64,000 nt of DNA, from NCBI RefSeq assembly GCF_000719775.1, contig NZ_JOHR01000014.1, positions 186,001-250,000 on the forward strand, read 5' to 3'. This document shows positions 41,041 through 50,542 of this stretch, in pieces. Numbering within the stretch: position 1 is the stretch's first letter; every line of letters begins with the position of its first letter. A program made the translations under genes and the position numbers. Source of the DNA: Streptomyces sp. NRRL F-5135. GTDB lineage: Bacteria; Actinomycetota; Actinomycetes; Streptomycetales; Streptomycetaceae. Under the pieces are notes generated by a model. That model was given only the letters and a program-made list of their open reading frames with translations, was not told the DNA's origin and did no database searches.

Positions 41041-41079
41041 CCGTGGGCCCCGTCGGCCGATGTCCGACGGGGCCCACGG
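41041..41079. terminator. Bidirectional terminator between DUF805 and GH13 genes
   Basis: A perfect 16-bp stem, CCGTGGGCCCCGTCGG (41041-41056) with CCGACGGGGCCCACGG (41064-41079), loop of seven bases, sits between convergent genes. A smaller 9-bp hairpin (CGGTGCGCC, 41001-41009, with GGCGCACCG, 41021-41029) precedes it. Confidence 0.82.
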
Positions 41080-41169
41080 CCTTCGCCGCCTGGCGGCCCG
41101 GTGGCCCCCAGGTGGCCGCTCACGGCTCACGGCGATACGGCGCGGCCCGCCCGGCCCGTCAGGCACCGC

Positions 41170-42882
41170 TCACCCGCGCGTGTCCAGCCAGACGGCGGCG
41201 TCCGCCGGCAGGACGACGGGCCCGCCCGGCGCGCTCCCGTCCGCCAGGTCCTCGCTCAGGTCCTCGCTCGCGAGGAGCAGCCGGGCGCCCGCCGGAAGCG
41301 ACAAGGGCAGCGTCCGCCCGGAGATGTTGACCCGGCACACCAGACCCGCGCCCTTGCGGAAGGCCAGCTCGCCCTCGGCCGACGGCAGCCAGGCGAAGCT
41401 CTCGTCCCCGACGAAGTCGCGTCGCAGGCGCAGCGCCGTGCGGTACAGCTCCAGGAAGGAGCCCGGCCGGCCGGTCTGCGCCTCGACCGAGTACGCGCCC
41501 CAGCCGGCCGGCTGGGGCAGCCAGCTGCCGCCCGGGCCGAAGCCGTGGCTCGGCCCGGTCCTCGTCCACGGCAGCGGCACCCGGCAGCCGTCGCGCCCCT
41601 TGCGCCGCTGCCCGGTGCGTTCCCACATCGGATCGCGCAGCGCCTCGGCCGGCAGATCGGCGACCTCGGGAAGACCCAGCTCCTCGCCCTGGTAGAGGTA
41701 GGTCGTGCCGGGCAGCGCGAGCGTCAGCAGCGCGGCGGCCCGCGCGCGGCGGCCGCCCTGTTCCTCGTCCGGCGCCGGTTCCCGGCCGTCGGCCATCAGC
41801 CAGGCCGGCAGGTCCGTGCCGAGCGGCAGGGCGTGGCGCGTACGGTGGCGCACCACGTCGTGGTTGGAGAGCACCCAGGTCGGCAGGGAGCCGAAGGCGG
41901 CGGCCCCCGCGAGCGAGGTGTCGATGACGTCCCGGAAGGCGGCGGCGTCCCACGGGCAGCGCAGATGGAAGAAGTTGAACGCCTGGTGCAGTTCGTCGGG
42001 CCGGGTGTAGAGCGGTAGCCGCGCCGCGCTGACACCGGCCTCCGCGACCATGATCCGGTCGGGTGCGTAGGAATCGGTGATCTTGCGCCAGGCCCGGTAT
42101 ATCTCGTGGGTCTCGTCCCGGTCCCAGAAGGGGTGGTTCTCGCCGCTGGGCGGGGCGTTGAGGGACGCGCTGTCGCCGCCCCGGGTGTCGCGCAGCGGCG
42201 GTACGAGGTCCTTGCGCAGCCCGTGGGCCACATCGATCCGGAACCCGTCCACGCCCAGGTCCAGCCAGAACCGCAGGGTCCGCTCGAAGTCGGCGAGGAC
42301 GTCGGGGTGTTCCCAGTTCAGGTCGGGCTGTTCGGCGGCGAAGATATGCATGTACCACTGGCCGTCGGGCACCCGGGTCCAGGCCGGACCGCCGAACTTG
42401 GACTGCCAGTCGGCGGGCGGCTCGGCGCCGTCCGGTCCCCTGCCGTCGCGGAAGACGAACCGCTCCCTCGCCTCCGATCCGGGAGGGGCGGCCAGCGCCT
42501 CCCGGAACCACCGGTGCCGCTCGGAACAGTGGTTGGGGACGATGTCGACGATCGTACGGAGCCCCAGCGCGCGGGCCCGCGCCAGCAGTGCCCGGAAGTC
42601 GTCGAGGGTGCCGTGGCGCGGGTCGACGTCGCGGTGGTCGGCCACGTCGTAACCACCGTCGGCCAGCGGGGAGGGGTAGAACGGCGTGAGCCAGACCGCG
42701 TCCGCTCCGAGCTCCGCGACATGGCCGAGGCGGCCCGTGATGCCGCGCAGATCGCCCATGCCGTCGCCGTCGGCGTCGGCGAAGCTGGGGACGTAGATCT
42801 GGTACACCACGGACTCCCGCCACCAGGCCCGTCGCTCCCCGCCGAACTCGTCGGTGCCGTCCCGCACGTCGTGCTCTGTCAC
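41170..42882 (-). CDS. GH13 alpha-glucosidase / oligo-1,6-glucosidase-like enzyme
   Basis: A 570-residue (beta/alpha)8 enzyme. GTG 42882 is chosen because GAGAGG is five bases upstream; upstream ATGs lack a ribosome site. Conserved regions are in order: DIVPNHCSERHRW (region I), GFRIDVAHGL with nucleophile Asp217, MVAEAGV with acid/base Glu281, and LSNHDVVRHRTRH with Asp342. It lacks a signal peptide, so it would hydrolyse imported alpha-glucosides such as isomaltose or maltose in the cytoplasm. Streptomyces aglA-like genes sit with agl importer genes; this one is solitary. The C-terminal beta-domain is complete. Confidence 0.88.
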   Translation of the reverse strand: MTEHDVRDGTDEFGGERRAWWRESVVYQIYVPSFADADGDGMGDLRGITGRLGHVAELGADAVWLTPFYPSPLADGGYDVADHRDVDPRHGTLDDFRALLARARALGLRTIVDIVPNHCSERHRWFREALAAPPGSEARERFVFRDGRGPDGAEPPADWQSKFGGPAWTRVPDGQWYMHIFAAEQPDLNWEHPDVLADFERTLRFWLDLGVDGFRIDVAHGLRKDLVPPLRDTRGGDSASLNAPPSGENHPFWDRDETHEIYRAWRKITDSYAPDRIMVAEAGVSAARLPLYTRPDELHQAFNFFHLRCPWDAAAFRDVIDTSLAGAAAFGSLPTWVLSNHDVVRHRTRHALPLGTDLPAWLMADGREPAPDEEQGGRRARAAALLTLALPGTTYLYQGEELGLPEVADLPAEALRDPMWERTGQRRKGRDGCRVPLPWTRTGPSHGFGPGGSWLPQPAGWGAYSVEAQTGRPGSFLELYRTALRLRRDFVGDESFAWLPSAEGELAFRKGAGLVCRVNISGRTLPLSLPAGARLLLASEDLSEDLADGSAPGGPVVLPADAAVWLDTRG

Positions 42883-42910
42883 TGGTACCTCTCGTGCCGT
42901 CATTCGGAAA

Positions 42911-42922
42911 GACATGTATGTC
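42911..42922. promoter_or_regulatory. Inverted repeat GACAT-GT-ATGTC upstream of GH13 gene
   Basis: A perfect 5-bp inverted repeat with a two-base centre lies 29 bases upstream of the GH13 start, between divergent genes. It could be an operator; no regulator gene is adjacent. Confidence 0.3.
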
Positions 42923-43061
42923 GTTCGATGCGATCATCTCCTGACCGCACCGGAGAAGGTCCGGGGACGGCCGAACTACGCCGTATGCGGGGGGACATGG
43001 CAGGCACGGGGGCACCTGGAGGGAGCCGGCGCCTGCCAGGAGCGACGGGAGGATGGCAGCC

Positions 43062-44252
43062 ATGACGGACGACACGGCGACCGAACGCGCGGTGGGCGCC
43101 ACGGGTCATTGCGACGAGCGGTTCGCGGCCGTACACACCGCCTTCGAGCGGAACTTCCTGGAACGGGACGAACTGGGCGCCGCCCTCACCGTCACTGTGG
43201 GCGGGGAGCGTGTCGTGGACCTGTGGGGCGGCTGGGCCGACGGCGCGCGTACCCGGCCCTGGCAGCGGAACACCGTGGTCAACGTGTGGTCCACGACCAA
43301 GGGACCGACCGCCCTCTGCGCCCATCTGCTGATCGACCGGGGGCTGCTCGACCCGGACGCGCCGGTGGCCGCGTACTGGCCGGAGTTCGCCGCCGCCGGG
43401 AAGGAGTCCATACGGGTCGGGGAGCTGCTCTCGCACCGTGCGGGCCTGGCCGGACTGCGCGAGCCGCACAGCCTGGAGCAGTTGTACGACTGGGAGCTGA
43501 CGACGTCCCGGCTCGCGGCCACGGAACCCTGGTGGGAACCGGGCACCCGGTCCGGGTACCACGTACTGACGTACGGCTTCCTGGTCGGCGAGGTGGTCAG
43601 GCGCGTGACGGGCCTGCTACCCGGGGAGTTCGTGCGCCGGGAGGTGACCGGCCCCCTGGGGATCGACTTCACGATCGGCCTGCCGGAGGAGGAGGCGGCA
43701 CGCGCCGCCGAGCTGGTGCCCCCGCCGGCCGTCCCGGACAGCGAACAGGCCGCGATGATCGCGCGGTTCCCCCCGGTGGCCGTGGCGGCCCTGGCCAATC
43801 CGCCCACCGTCGCCGCCGACGCCGTCACCCCGGCCTGGCGCGCGGCCGAACTGCCCGCCGTCAACGGCCACGGCACGGCGCGCGCGGTCGCCGCGCTGTA
43901 CGGGATCTACGCCGGGCACGGCCGCCTGGGCGCGCACCGGGTCCTGTCCGCCGAGACCGTCGAGCGGATCCGGGAAGGCCAGGGCGCCGGCCAGGACCTG
44001 GTGCTGGGCGCGGGCCTCGCCCATGACACGGAGATCGCGCTGGGCCTCTGGCTGAGCGGCCCGAACGGCTCGTACGGCCCCAACCCCCGGGCGTTCGGAC
44101 ACGACGGCTTCGGCGGCTCCTTCGGCCTCGCGGACCCGGAGGCGGGCATCGCCATCGGATACGTGATGAACCGCATGGGCCCGCACATCGCCGACGACCC
44201 GCGGAAGCTGGCGCTCATCGAGGCGGTCTACGAGGCGGTCGAGGCGCGGTAA
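43062..44252 (+). CDS. Serine hydrolase, beta-lactamase/EstB family
   Basis: A 396-residue class C beta-lactamase-fold hydrolase. Ser77-T-T-Lys80 in NVWSTTKGPTA is the nucleophile motif, a Tyr-containing segment (GYHVLTYGFLVG) follows, and GHDGFGGS is the KTG-equivalent HxG. The sequence resembles EstB-type carboxylesterases rather than true beta-lactamases. ATG 43062 (GGGAGG nine bases before) and ATG 43053 are both possible. No signal peptide is visible, so it should act in the cytoplasm. It offers a useful contrast to the Cys-variant protein at 32447, which lacks this Ser. Confidence 0.87.
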   Translation: MTDDTATERAVGATGHCDERFAAVHTAFERNFLERDELGAALTVTVGGERVVDLWGGWADGARTRPWQRNTVVNVWSTTKGPTALCAHLLIDRGLLDPDAPVAAYWPEFAAAGKESIRVGELLSHRAGLAGLREPHSLEQLYDWELTTSRLAATEPWWEPGTRSGYHVLTYGFLVGEVVRRVTGLLPGEFVRREVTGPLGIDFTIGLPEEEAARAAELVPPPAVPDSEQAAMIARFPPVAVAALANPPTVAADAVTPAWRAAELPAVNGHGTARAVAALYGIYAGHGRLGAHRVLSAETVERIREGQGAGQDLVLGAGLAHDTEIALGLWLSGPNGSYGPNPRAFGHDGFGGSFGLADPEAGIAIGYVMNRMGPHIADDPRKLALIEAVYEAVEAR

Positions 44253-45087
44253 GGCTCCGAGCGGCCCGGGGCCGACGAGCGCCGCCGACGGCCGCTCCCC
44301 GTCGGCCCTGGGCCGTTCACCGTGGCGCGTACCGCGTACCGCGGTGCGCGCCACACGTGCGCTCGCGCCGGCGCCATTCGCGCTCGCGCCGTACGGGCAC
44401 CGCCCGCGTCGCCCGTCGAAAACGAAGCGTCGCCCCCTGACGGAACGCGCCTCCGGCTGCCCGCAAGACCGCGTCTCCGGCCGAATTCATCTGCCGTCAG
44501 GCGCGTTTCCGCCCCTCCGAGACCACCCCACCGATCACTTCAGGCCAAGATCACACCGTGCGCATTTCGGTGGTACGCCACCCAATCGGGCAGCGGCGCT
44601 CCCCGAATCCCCGCACAACCGGACCCCGTTCACCACGACAGCGAATCCCCAGCGTCACCCGCCCCACACCCACGGTGAATCCATGTGTGTTCGTGACGCC
44701 TTCCCGCCTGGCCGAATGACGTCACCGGGCACACCTGGCGGCACATTTACGGCTTTATCCAGCTACTGACGGGCACTCACCGACCGCCACACTCTACGCG
44801 CAAAGATTTGCGACAGCGTACGAGCGAACCGGCATTCACCGCCCCGTGGGCCATCCCGTCCGTGCCCCCTGCCCGCCTTCGGCCGCCGGTCCGGCAGCCC
44901 CGCGAGCCACAGACCGACCACCCGCCTCACAGGTCCGGAAGTCAACCTTGCGCGAGTGCCAACGGGATTCAAAGATTCGGTCAAGCGCGATTGACAGTCC
45001 ACGTTCAAAATCGCTGGCCGTGGACCGTCGCGCCCGGTGGCCCGCTCACCCAACGGGCCGTCCGTCTCCCCCACCTATGGAGGACTT
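44253..45087. other. 835-base gene-free region upstream of the protease gene
   Basis: No convincing gene on either strand. A TTGACA hexamer at 44991-44996 and two TTCAAA words (44969, 45004) lie 85-120 bases before the protease start and may be part of its promoter, but no good -10 is spaced correctly. The region 44450-44770 has lower GC and many short C/A-rich words. Confidence 0.5.
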
Positions 45088-46011
45088 GTGACCATCAAGC
45101 GCTTCTCCCCCCTCGGCGCGGTGTCCAGACGCGCACGGCTCCTCGCCGTCACGTCCGGTCTGGTGACCGCCGTCGCGCTTGCCGCCCCGTCCGCCGTCGC
45201 CCAGCCGGCGCCCGTCGCCCCCGCGGTCACCGCCGTCCAGCTGGCCCAGGCCGACTCCGCGATCCGCGGTGCCGACATCGCCGGTACGGCGTGGTACACG
45301 GACAAGGCGTCCGGCAAGGTCGTCGTCACCGTCGACAGCTCGGTCTCCGACGCCGAGATAGCCGAGATCAAGGAGTCCGTCGCGGACAACAGCACGGCGG
45401 GCGTCACGATCAAGCACACCGAGGGCACGTTCAACAAGCTCATCGCCGGCGGCCAGGCCATCTACGCGGGTGGCGGCCGGTGCTCCCTCGGCTTCAACGT
45501 CCGCAGCGGCAGCACGTACTACGCGCTGACCGCCGGGCACTGCACGGAGATCGGCGCCACCTGGTACACCAACTCCTCGAACAGCACGGTGCTCGGCTCC
45601 CGCGCCGGTTCCAGCTTCCCGGGCAACGACTACGGGCTGATCCGCCACTCCAGCTCCGCCGCCGCGGACGGCCGGGTCTCCCTCTACAACGGCTCGTACC
45701 AGGACATCACCTCCGCCGCCAACCCGTCCGTGGGCCAGAGCGTGCGGCGCAGCGGCTCGACCACCGGCCTGCACAGCGGTACGGTCACCGGCCTCAACGC
45801 GACGGTCAACTACGGCGGCGGCGACATCGTCTCCGGCCTGATCCAGACCAACGTCTGCGCCGAGCCGGGCGACAGCGGCGGCCCCCTGTTCTCGGGCAGC
45901 ACCGCGCTGGGTCTGACCTCGGGCGGCAGCGGCAACTGCTCCTCCGGCGGCACCACGTTCTTCCAGCCGGTGGTGGAGGCCCTCAACGCGTACGGCGTGA
46001 GCGTCTTCTAA
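45088..46011 (+). CDS. Streptogrisin-like secreted serine protease (S1, alpha-lytic subgroup)
   Basis: A 307-residue pre-pro-protease starting at GTG 45088 (GGAGGA four bases before). The signal peptide runs to about residue 38 (SAVAQP). A short propeptide (~39-118) resembles the alpha-lytic protease prosegment, and the mature enzyme begins I119[19 protein letters not shown], as in streptogrisins A and B. The triad is His151 (TAGHC), Asp181 (GNDYGLIRH) and Ser263 (GDSGGP); three disulfide-type cysteine pairs are present. The mature length of 189 is close to the ~182-185 of streptogrisins. It degrades extracellular protein. Monocistronic, followed by a hairpin. Confidence 0.95.
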   Translation: MTIKRFSPLGAVSRRARLLAVTSGLVTAVALAAPSAVAQPAPVAPAVTAVQLAQADSAIRGADIAGTAWYTDKASGKVVVTVDSSVSDAEIAEIKESVADNSTAGVTIKHTEGTFNKLIAGGQAIYAGGGRCSLGFNVRSGSTYYALTAGHCTEIGATWYTNSSNSTVLGSRAGSSFPGNDYGLIRHSSSAAADGRVSLYNGSYQDITSAANPSVGQSVRRSGSTTGLHSGTVTGLNATVNYGGGDIVSGLIQTNVCAEPGDSGGPLFSGSTALGLTSGGSGNCSSGGTTFFQPVVEALNAYGVSVF

Positions 46012-46082
46012 GCGACTCCGCACGGCCGCACCCGATACGGCCGCACCCGCGAGACCGGCAGCAGCGCTGCCCGGACACCACC

Positions 46083-46115
46083 GACGGGCCACGCACCGAG
46101 TGCGCGTGGCCCGTC
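46083..46115 (+). terminator. Terminator hairpin after the protease gene
   Basis: GACGGGCCACGC (46083-46094) pairs perfectly with GCGTGGCCCGTC (46104-46115) around a nine-base loop, 72 bases after the stop. Confidence 0.7.
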
Positions 46116-46200
46116 GTGTGCGTCGGCGGACGGGGGACGGGGCGGCCCGTTGTCCGATTCGTTCAAGACCCGCCCGCCGCGCCGCTCGTACGGTGGGCCC

Positions 46201-46644
46201 ATGAACACGACCAGCCACTCCGCTCGTCCCACGGACCCCTCGGCCGCCTCGGCCGCGCCCCGGCTCGACGCCGTCGGCCTCGTCGTCTCCGACATGGCCG
46301 CCTCCCTCGCCTTCTACCGGCTGCTCGGCCTGGACGTACCGGCCGACGCCGACACCGCCCCGCACGCGGAGGCGACCCTGCCCAGCGGTCTGCGCGTGCT
46401 GTGGGACACGGAGGAGACCGTCCGCTCCTACGATCCCGCCTGGAGCCGCCCCACGGGCGGCGAACGCCTCGGGCTCGCCTTCGTCTGCGACGGCCCCGCC
46501 GCCGTGGACGCCACGTACGAGCGGCTGACCGCCGCCGGGTACCGGGGGCACCTGGAACCGTGGGACGCCGTCTGGGGCCAGCGCTACGCGGTGGTGCTCG
46601 ACCCCGACGGCTGCGCCGTCTCGCTCTTCGCCAGCGCCGCGTAG
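46201..46644 (+). CDS. VOC-family (glyoxalase/bleomycin-resistance fold) protein
   Basis: A 147-residue protein with a single VOC module pair: RLDAVGLVVSDMAASLAFYRLLG at the start and GQRYAVVLDPDGCAVSLFA at the end, the latter holding the usual Asp-Pro-Asp-Gly turn. Members bind metals or small hydrophobic compounds; no canonical complete glyoxalase I metal set is evident, so the activity is unknown. Its 3' end overlaps the AraC-type gene on the other strand by 61 bases, an arrangement consistent with a linked regulator and target. Confidence 0.85.
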   Translation: MNTTSHSARPTDPSAASAAPRLDAVGLVVSDMAASLAFYRLLGLDVPADADTAPHAEATLPSGLRVLWDTEETVRSYDPAWSRPTGGERLGLAFVCDGPAAVDATYERLTAAGYRGHLEPWDAVWGQRYAVVLDPDGCAVSLFASAA

Positions 46645-47375
46645 GCCGTCAGCGTGAGCCCGGCCAGGTCGCGCGTCTCGCGCGCCAGATGCGCCTGGTC
46701 GGCGCAGCCCGCCGCGAGCGCGGCCACCGCGAAGGGCTCACCGGCGCGTACGAACGCCAGCGCGCGTTGCAGCCGCAGCACCCGCGCCAGCGTCTTGGGA
46801 CCGTAGCCGAACGCGTCCAGGCAGCGGCGGTGCAGCTGCCTGGCGCCCAGCCCGACCGCGTCGGCGGTCGCCGCGACCGTACGGCCCCCGTCGAGCGAGT
46901 CGACCACCGCCCGCACCACGCGGTCGGGCGGGGCGGTCCCGGCCGGCCGCCGGCGCTTCGCCGCCGTCAGCGCCACGGACTCCAGCGCGGTCGCCGGGTC
47001 CGCCGCGGACTCCAGCCGCGCGACGAGCGGCCGCACCTCGGCCGGGGACCACAGATCGGCGAGTGCCACCCGCCGGTCGCGCAGTTCGTGGGCCGGTACG
47101 CCGAGGAACGCGGGCGCGGTCCCCGGCGCGAACCGCACGCCGGCGCAGTGCGCGCCCGCCAGTTCGCGCGGCGGCACGTACGCGCGGGTGTCCGGGCCCG
47201 CGACCAGGAGCCCGCCCCCGATCCAGAGCAGGTCCATGCATCCGTCGGGCAGCACCGGATGGACCGGGGCCGCGCCGCCCGTGCCCCCGGCCGGGGCCGC
47301 CCCCGGGGTTCGCGGCTCGACGGTCCGCGTCCACACGACCGCGCCGTCGACCCGCGAGGTCCGTTCCTCGTACAC
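46584..47375 (-). CDS. AraC-family transcriptional regulator
   Basis: A 263-residue regulator. The N-terminal ~130 residues are the DUF6597-like sensing domain (PVHPVLPDGCMDLLWIGGGLLVAGPD, GAHCAGVRFAPGTAPAFLG). The C-terminal AraC DNA-binding domain has two HTH units (TVAATADAVGLGARQLHRRC, FAVAALAAGCADQAHLARE). The start is GTG 47375 (VYEERTS); no clear ribosome site, so a few residues may be missing. Its last 61 coding bases lie under the end of the VOC gene, tail to tail. Confidence 0.87.
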   Translation of the reverse strand: MYEERTSRVDGAVVWTRTVEPRTPGAAPAGGTGGAAPVHPVLPDGCMDLLWIGGGLLVAGPDTRAYVPPRELAGAHCAGVRFAPGTAPAFLGVPAHELRDRRVALADLWSPAEVRPLVARLESAADPATALESVALTAAKRRRPAGTAPPDRVVRAVVDSLDGGRTVAATADAVGLGARQLHRRCLDAFGYGPKTLARVLRLQRALAFVRAGEPFAVAALAAGCADQAHLARETRDLAGLTLTAYAALAKSETAQPSGSSTTA

Positions 47376-47410
47376 AAGAGTGAGGCTAATCCGCCCGGCC
47401 GACCGCGGGC

Positions 47411-48667
47411 CTACGCGTTCGTCCCCTCGCCCTTTCCCCCGCGTCCCTCGTCGTCCCCCTTGCCCGTCCCCGGCTCCTTCGGTTCCTTCACGTCCTTCGG
47501 TTTCTTCAGGTCCTTCGGCTCCTTCAGCGCCTTGTGCGCCCCGCTGTCCCATATCCCCGGCAGCCGCGAGCGCACCCTCGACACCACGTCGTCCGGCGGC
47601 AGGAAGTTGGACCACCGCTCCGGGAACTCCGACGGCATATCCGGGTCCGTCACGTCGTCGTCCTGGTTCTCGGCCGTGGCGACGGCGCGCGCCACCAGTT
47701 CCGCCGCGTGGGCCGCGCGCAGCCGTTCGTTGGCCGCGCGGGCGGCGGCCGTGGCGACCGACGGCCAGACCCGGTCGATCGCCGCGTTCACCGCCGCGCC
47801 CACCAGCACGGCGAACGCGGAGACCCCGATCCAGAGCAACACGGCGATGGGCGCGGCCAGGGAGCCGTAGATGGTGGGGCCCTCGACGGTGCTCGTCAGG
47901 TAGATGCGGAGCAGGAAGCTGCCCAGCACCCACATCGCCAGCGCGATCAACGCGCCCGGCATGTCCTCGATCCAGCGGGACCTCACGGGGACGGACACGT
48001 GGTAGAGCGTGGTCAGGAAGGCCACCGACAGCAGGATCACCACCGGCCAGTACAGGACGGAGGCGACCTCGGTGCCCCAGGGCAGCACCGCCACGAGCCG
48101 GTCCGGTCCCACCACCGCCAGCGGCAGCACCACGGCCCCGATCAGCAACGCCACGATGAACAGGAAGAAGGCCAGCAGCCGGGTCGCGACGATGCCGCGC
48201 CGGCCGTCGAGCCCGTACATGACGGTGATGGTGTCCACGAAGACGTTGACCGCCCGGGAGCCCGACCAGAGCGCGATGGCGAAGCCGAGGGAGATCACAT
48301 CGGGCCGGCCGCCCTGGGTGATGGACGTCAGCAGGGGTTTGGCGATCTCGTCGACGCCGCGCGCGGAGAGGACCGTGCCGGACGCCGCGAGGATGTTCTT
48401 CTCGATGGAGGCGACCGTGGTGGTGCTCGTCCACTCGTCCACGTAGCCGAGCAGCCCGATCAGACCGAGCAGCAGGGGCGGCAGGGACAAAAGGGTGAAG
48501 AACGCCGCCTCCGCGGCGAGTCCCAGAATGCGGTATTCGATGCACGAGTTGACGGTGTCTTTGAGCAGCAGCCAGGCCAGCCCGCGCTTCGAGACGTTGC
48601 GGTAGAGGACTCGCGCCCGGTGGAGGCGGCCGGACGGCCGCTCGGGTGTTTCTTTTGCTGCCTGCAC
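47411..48667 (-). CDS. YihY/virulence-factor-BrkB-family membrane protein
   Basis: A 418-residue protein with six predicted membrane helices in residues ~30-310 (e.g. AAFFTLLSLPPLLLGLIGLLG, LLAFFLFIVALLIGAVVLPL). The conserved YihY pattern includes an amphipathic N-terminus (RGLAWLLLKDTVNSCIEYR) and a helical pair near GPTIYGSLAAPIAVLLWIG. A long soluble C-terminus ends in Lys/Glu/Pro repeats (KEPKD-like). Once called ribonuclease BN, the family has no settled function. GTG 48667 is the only plausible start; it lies only 17 bases from the divergent AidB-like gene and GAGG abuts the start codon, so the true translation signal is unclear. Confidence 0.86.
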   Translation of the reverse strand: MQAAKETPERPSGRLHRARVLYRNVSKRGLAWLLLKDTVNSCIEYRILGLAAEAAFFTLLSLPPLLLGLIGLLGYVDEWTSTTTVASIEKNILAASGTVLSARGVDEIAKPLLTSITQGGRPDVISLGFAIALWSGSRAVNVFVDTITVMYGLDGRRGIVATRLLAFFLFIVALLIGAVVLPLAVVGPDRLVAVLPWGTEVASVLYWPVVILLSVAFLTTLYHVSVPVRSRWIEDMPGALIALAMWVLGSFLLRIYLTSTVEGPTIYGSLAAPIAVLLWIGVSAFAVLVGAAVNAAIDRVWPSVATAAARAANERLRAAHAAELVARAVATAENQDDDVTDPDMPSEFPERWSNFLPPDDVVSRVRSRLPGIWDSGAHKALKEPKDLKKPKDVKEPKEPGTGKGDDEGRGGKGEGTNA

Positions 48668-48684
48668 CTCTTTACCGTATCGGC

Positions 48685-50337
48685 ATGGCAGCGAGCACCC
48701 ACACAGTGACCAATCAGGTTCCGCCCCTGGTGGGGTACGACATCTTCGCCACCGACCGGGCCCTCTCCGAAGGCGTCGCGCGGCACAGCGCGCCCGCCCT
48801 CCTCGACGAGACCCGGGCGGAGCTGACGGCGCTCGGCCGGGCCGCCGGGTCGGCCGAGGTCCAGGAGTGGGGCGCACTGGCCAATGAGCATCCGCCCGAG
48901 CTGCGCACGCACGACCGGTACGGCAACCGGATCGACGAGGTCTCCTTCCATCCCGCCTGGCACCGGCTGCTGGACGGCGCGGTCTCGGCGGGGCTGACCG
49001 ACGCCTGGGGGCGCCCGGGGGGCCACCTCCGCCGCGCGGCCGGCTTCATGATCTGGACGCAGGCGGAGGCCGGGAACGGCTGTCCGGTCTCGATGACGCA
49101 CGCGGCGGTGCCCGCGCTGCGCGCGGATCCCGGGCTGGCGGCCGAGTGGGAACCGCGGCTGACCTCCCACCGGTACGAGCCGGGGCTGCGGCCCGCCGCG
49201 GAGAAGACCGGCGTGCTCTTCGGGATGGGCATGACGGAGAAGCAGGGCGGCAGCGACGTGCGCGCCAACACCACGGGCGCCCGGCCGCTGGACGCGGCGG
49301 GCGAGTACCTGCTGACCGGTCACAAGTGGTTCTGCTCCGCGCCGATGTGCGACGGCTTCCTGGTGCTGGCGCAGGCGCCGGGCGGGCTGACGTGCTTCCT
49401 CGTGCCGCGCGTGCTGGCGGACGGAACGCGCAACGTGTTCCGGATCCAGCGGCTCAAGGACAAGCTGGGCAACCGGTCCAACGCCTCCGGCGAGATCGAG
49501 TTCGACGACACGTGGGCACGCCGGGTCGGCGAGGAGGGTCGCGGGGTGCGCACCATCATCGAGATGGTGGCGGCGACCCGGCTGGACTGCGTGGCGGGCT
49601 CGGCCGCGCTGATGCGCCAGTCGGTGGCGCAGGCGGTGCACCACGCCACGTACCGCGGCGCGTTCGGCGGCGAGCTGATCGACAAGCCGCTGATGCGCAA
49701 CGTCCTGGCGGACCTGGCGCTGGAGTCCGAGGCGGCGACGACGCTGGCCCTGCGGCTGGCCGCCGCGTACGACCACGTCCAGAACGGGGACGAGGGCGCG
49801 GCGGAGGAGCGGGCGTTCCTGCGGCTGGCGGTGCCCGCCGCCAAGTACTGGGTGACGAAGCGGTGCACTCCGGTGGCCGTCGAGGCGCTGGAGTGCCTGG
49901 GCGGCAACGGCTACGTGGAGGAGTCCGGCATGCCGAGGCTGCTGCGCGAGTCGCCGCTGAACTCGATCTGGGAGGGGGCGGGCAATGTGCAGGCGCTGGA
50001 CGTGCTGCGCGCGCTCCAGCGGGAACCCGCGGCGCTGAACGCGTTCCTCCAGGAGGTGGGTGCCGCGCGCGGCGCCGATCACCGGCTGGACGCGGCGATC
50101 AAGGACCTGCTGACCGAACTGGCCGACCTGGACGGTATCGAGGCCCGGGCGCGCCGGCTGGTGGAGCGGATGGCGCTGGTGCTCCAGGGCTCGCTGCTGG
50201 TGCGGTGGGCCCCCGCGGAGGTGGCGGACGCGTTCTGCGCGTCGCGGCTCGGCAAGGACTGGGGCGCGGCCTTCGGCACGCTGCCGCACAGCCTGGACCT
50301 GGCCTCGGTGGTGGACCGGGCGCGGCCGGTGGCCTGA
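48685..50337 (+). CDS. AidB-like acyl-CoA dehydrogenase-family flavoprotein
   Basis: A 550-residue flavoprotein. Its N-terminal extension (THTVTNQVPPLVGYDIFATD, then WGALANEHPPELRTHDRYGN) and overall length match AidB rather than short acyl-CoA dehydrogenases. FAD-fold signatures follow: GMGMTEKQGGSDVRANTT, then GHKWFCSAPMCD, EFDDTWARRVGEEGRG and ECLGGNGYVEESGMPRLLRE. In E. coli AidB belongs to the adaptive response to alkylating agents and binds DNA through its C-terminal domain; the role in Streptomyces is unproven. ATG 48685 lacks a ribosome site, which is compatible with leaderless translation. Divergent from the YihY gene with a 17-base gap. Confidence 0.9.
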   Translation: MAASTHTVTNQVPPLVGYDIFATDRALSEGVARHSAPALLDETRAELTALGRAAGSAEVQEWGALANEHPPELRTHDRYGNRIDEVSFHPAWHRLLDGAVSAGLTDAWGRPGGHLRRAAGFMIWTQAEAGNGCPVSMTHAAVPALRADPGLAAEWEPRLTSHRYEPGLRPAAEKTGVLFGMGMTEKQGGSDVRANTTGARPLDAAGEYLLTGHKWFCSAPMCDGFLVLAQAPGGLTCFLVPRVLADGTRNVFRIQRLKDKLGNRSNASGEIEFDDTWARRVGEEGRGVRTIIEMVAATRLDCVAGSAALMRQSVAQAVHHATYRGAFGGELIDKPLMRNVLADLALESEAATTLALRLAAAYDHVQNGDEGAAEERAFLRLAVPAAKYWVTKRCTPVAVEALECLGGNGYVEESGMPRLLRESPLNSIWEGAGNVQALDVLRALQREPAALNAFLQEVGAARGADHRLDAAIKDLLTELADLDGIEARARRLVERMALVLQGSLLVRWAPAEVADAFCASRLGKDWGAAFGTLPHSLDLASVVDRARPVA

Positions 50338-50427
50338 CGGGGCGGGGCCCGACGAGCGGCCCACGGAGAGCGGTGGCCTGACGGAGCGGGGCCCGGGGGG
50401 GAGAGCGGGGGCCTGACGGGGCGCCGG
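50328..50427. repeat. Imperfect ~40-base repeat derived from the gene end
   Basis: GGTGGCCTGACGG plus GCGGGGCCC at 50328-50350 contains the gene's last codons and stop. Near-copies follow at 50372-50394 and about 50407-50427. They look like tandem duplication of the 3' end. Confidence 0.65.
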
Positions 50428-50542
50428 GCGCGGCCGGTGACCTGGCGGGGCTCGGCTCCGGGCACACCCCGCACTCGCGCCCCCCGGTGAGGTGCCCGGC
50501 CCTCGTTCGGGGGCCGGGGACCGCTGTGGTTCGCTGTGCCCC

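Noticed and set aside
44763..45074. 103-codon ORF on the minus strand before the protease gene
   Set aside because: No domain, no ribosome site; it covers the protease promoter region.
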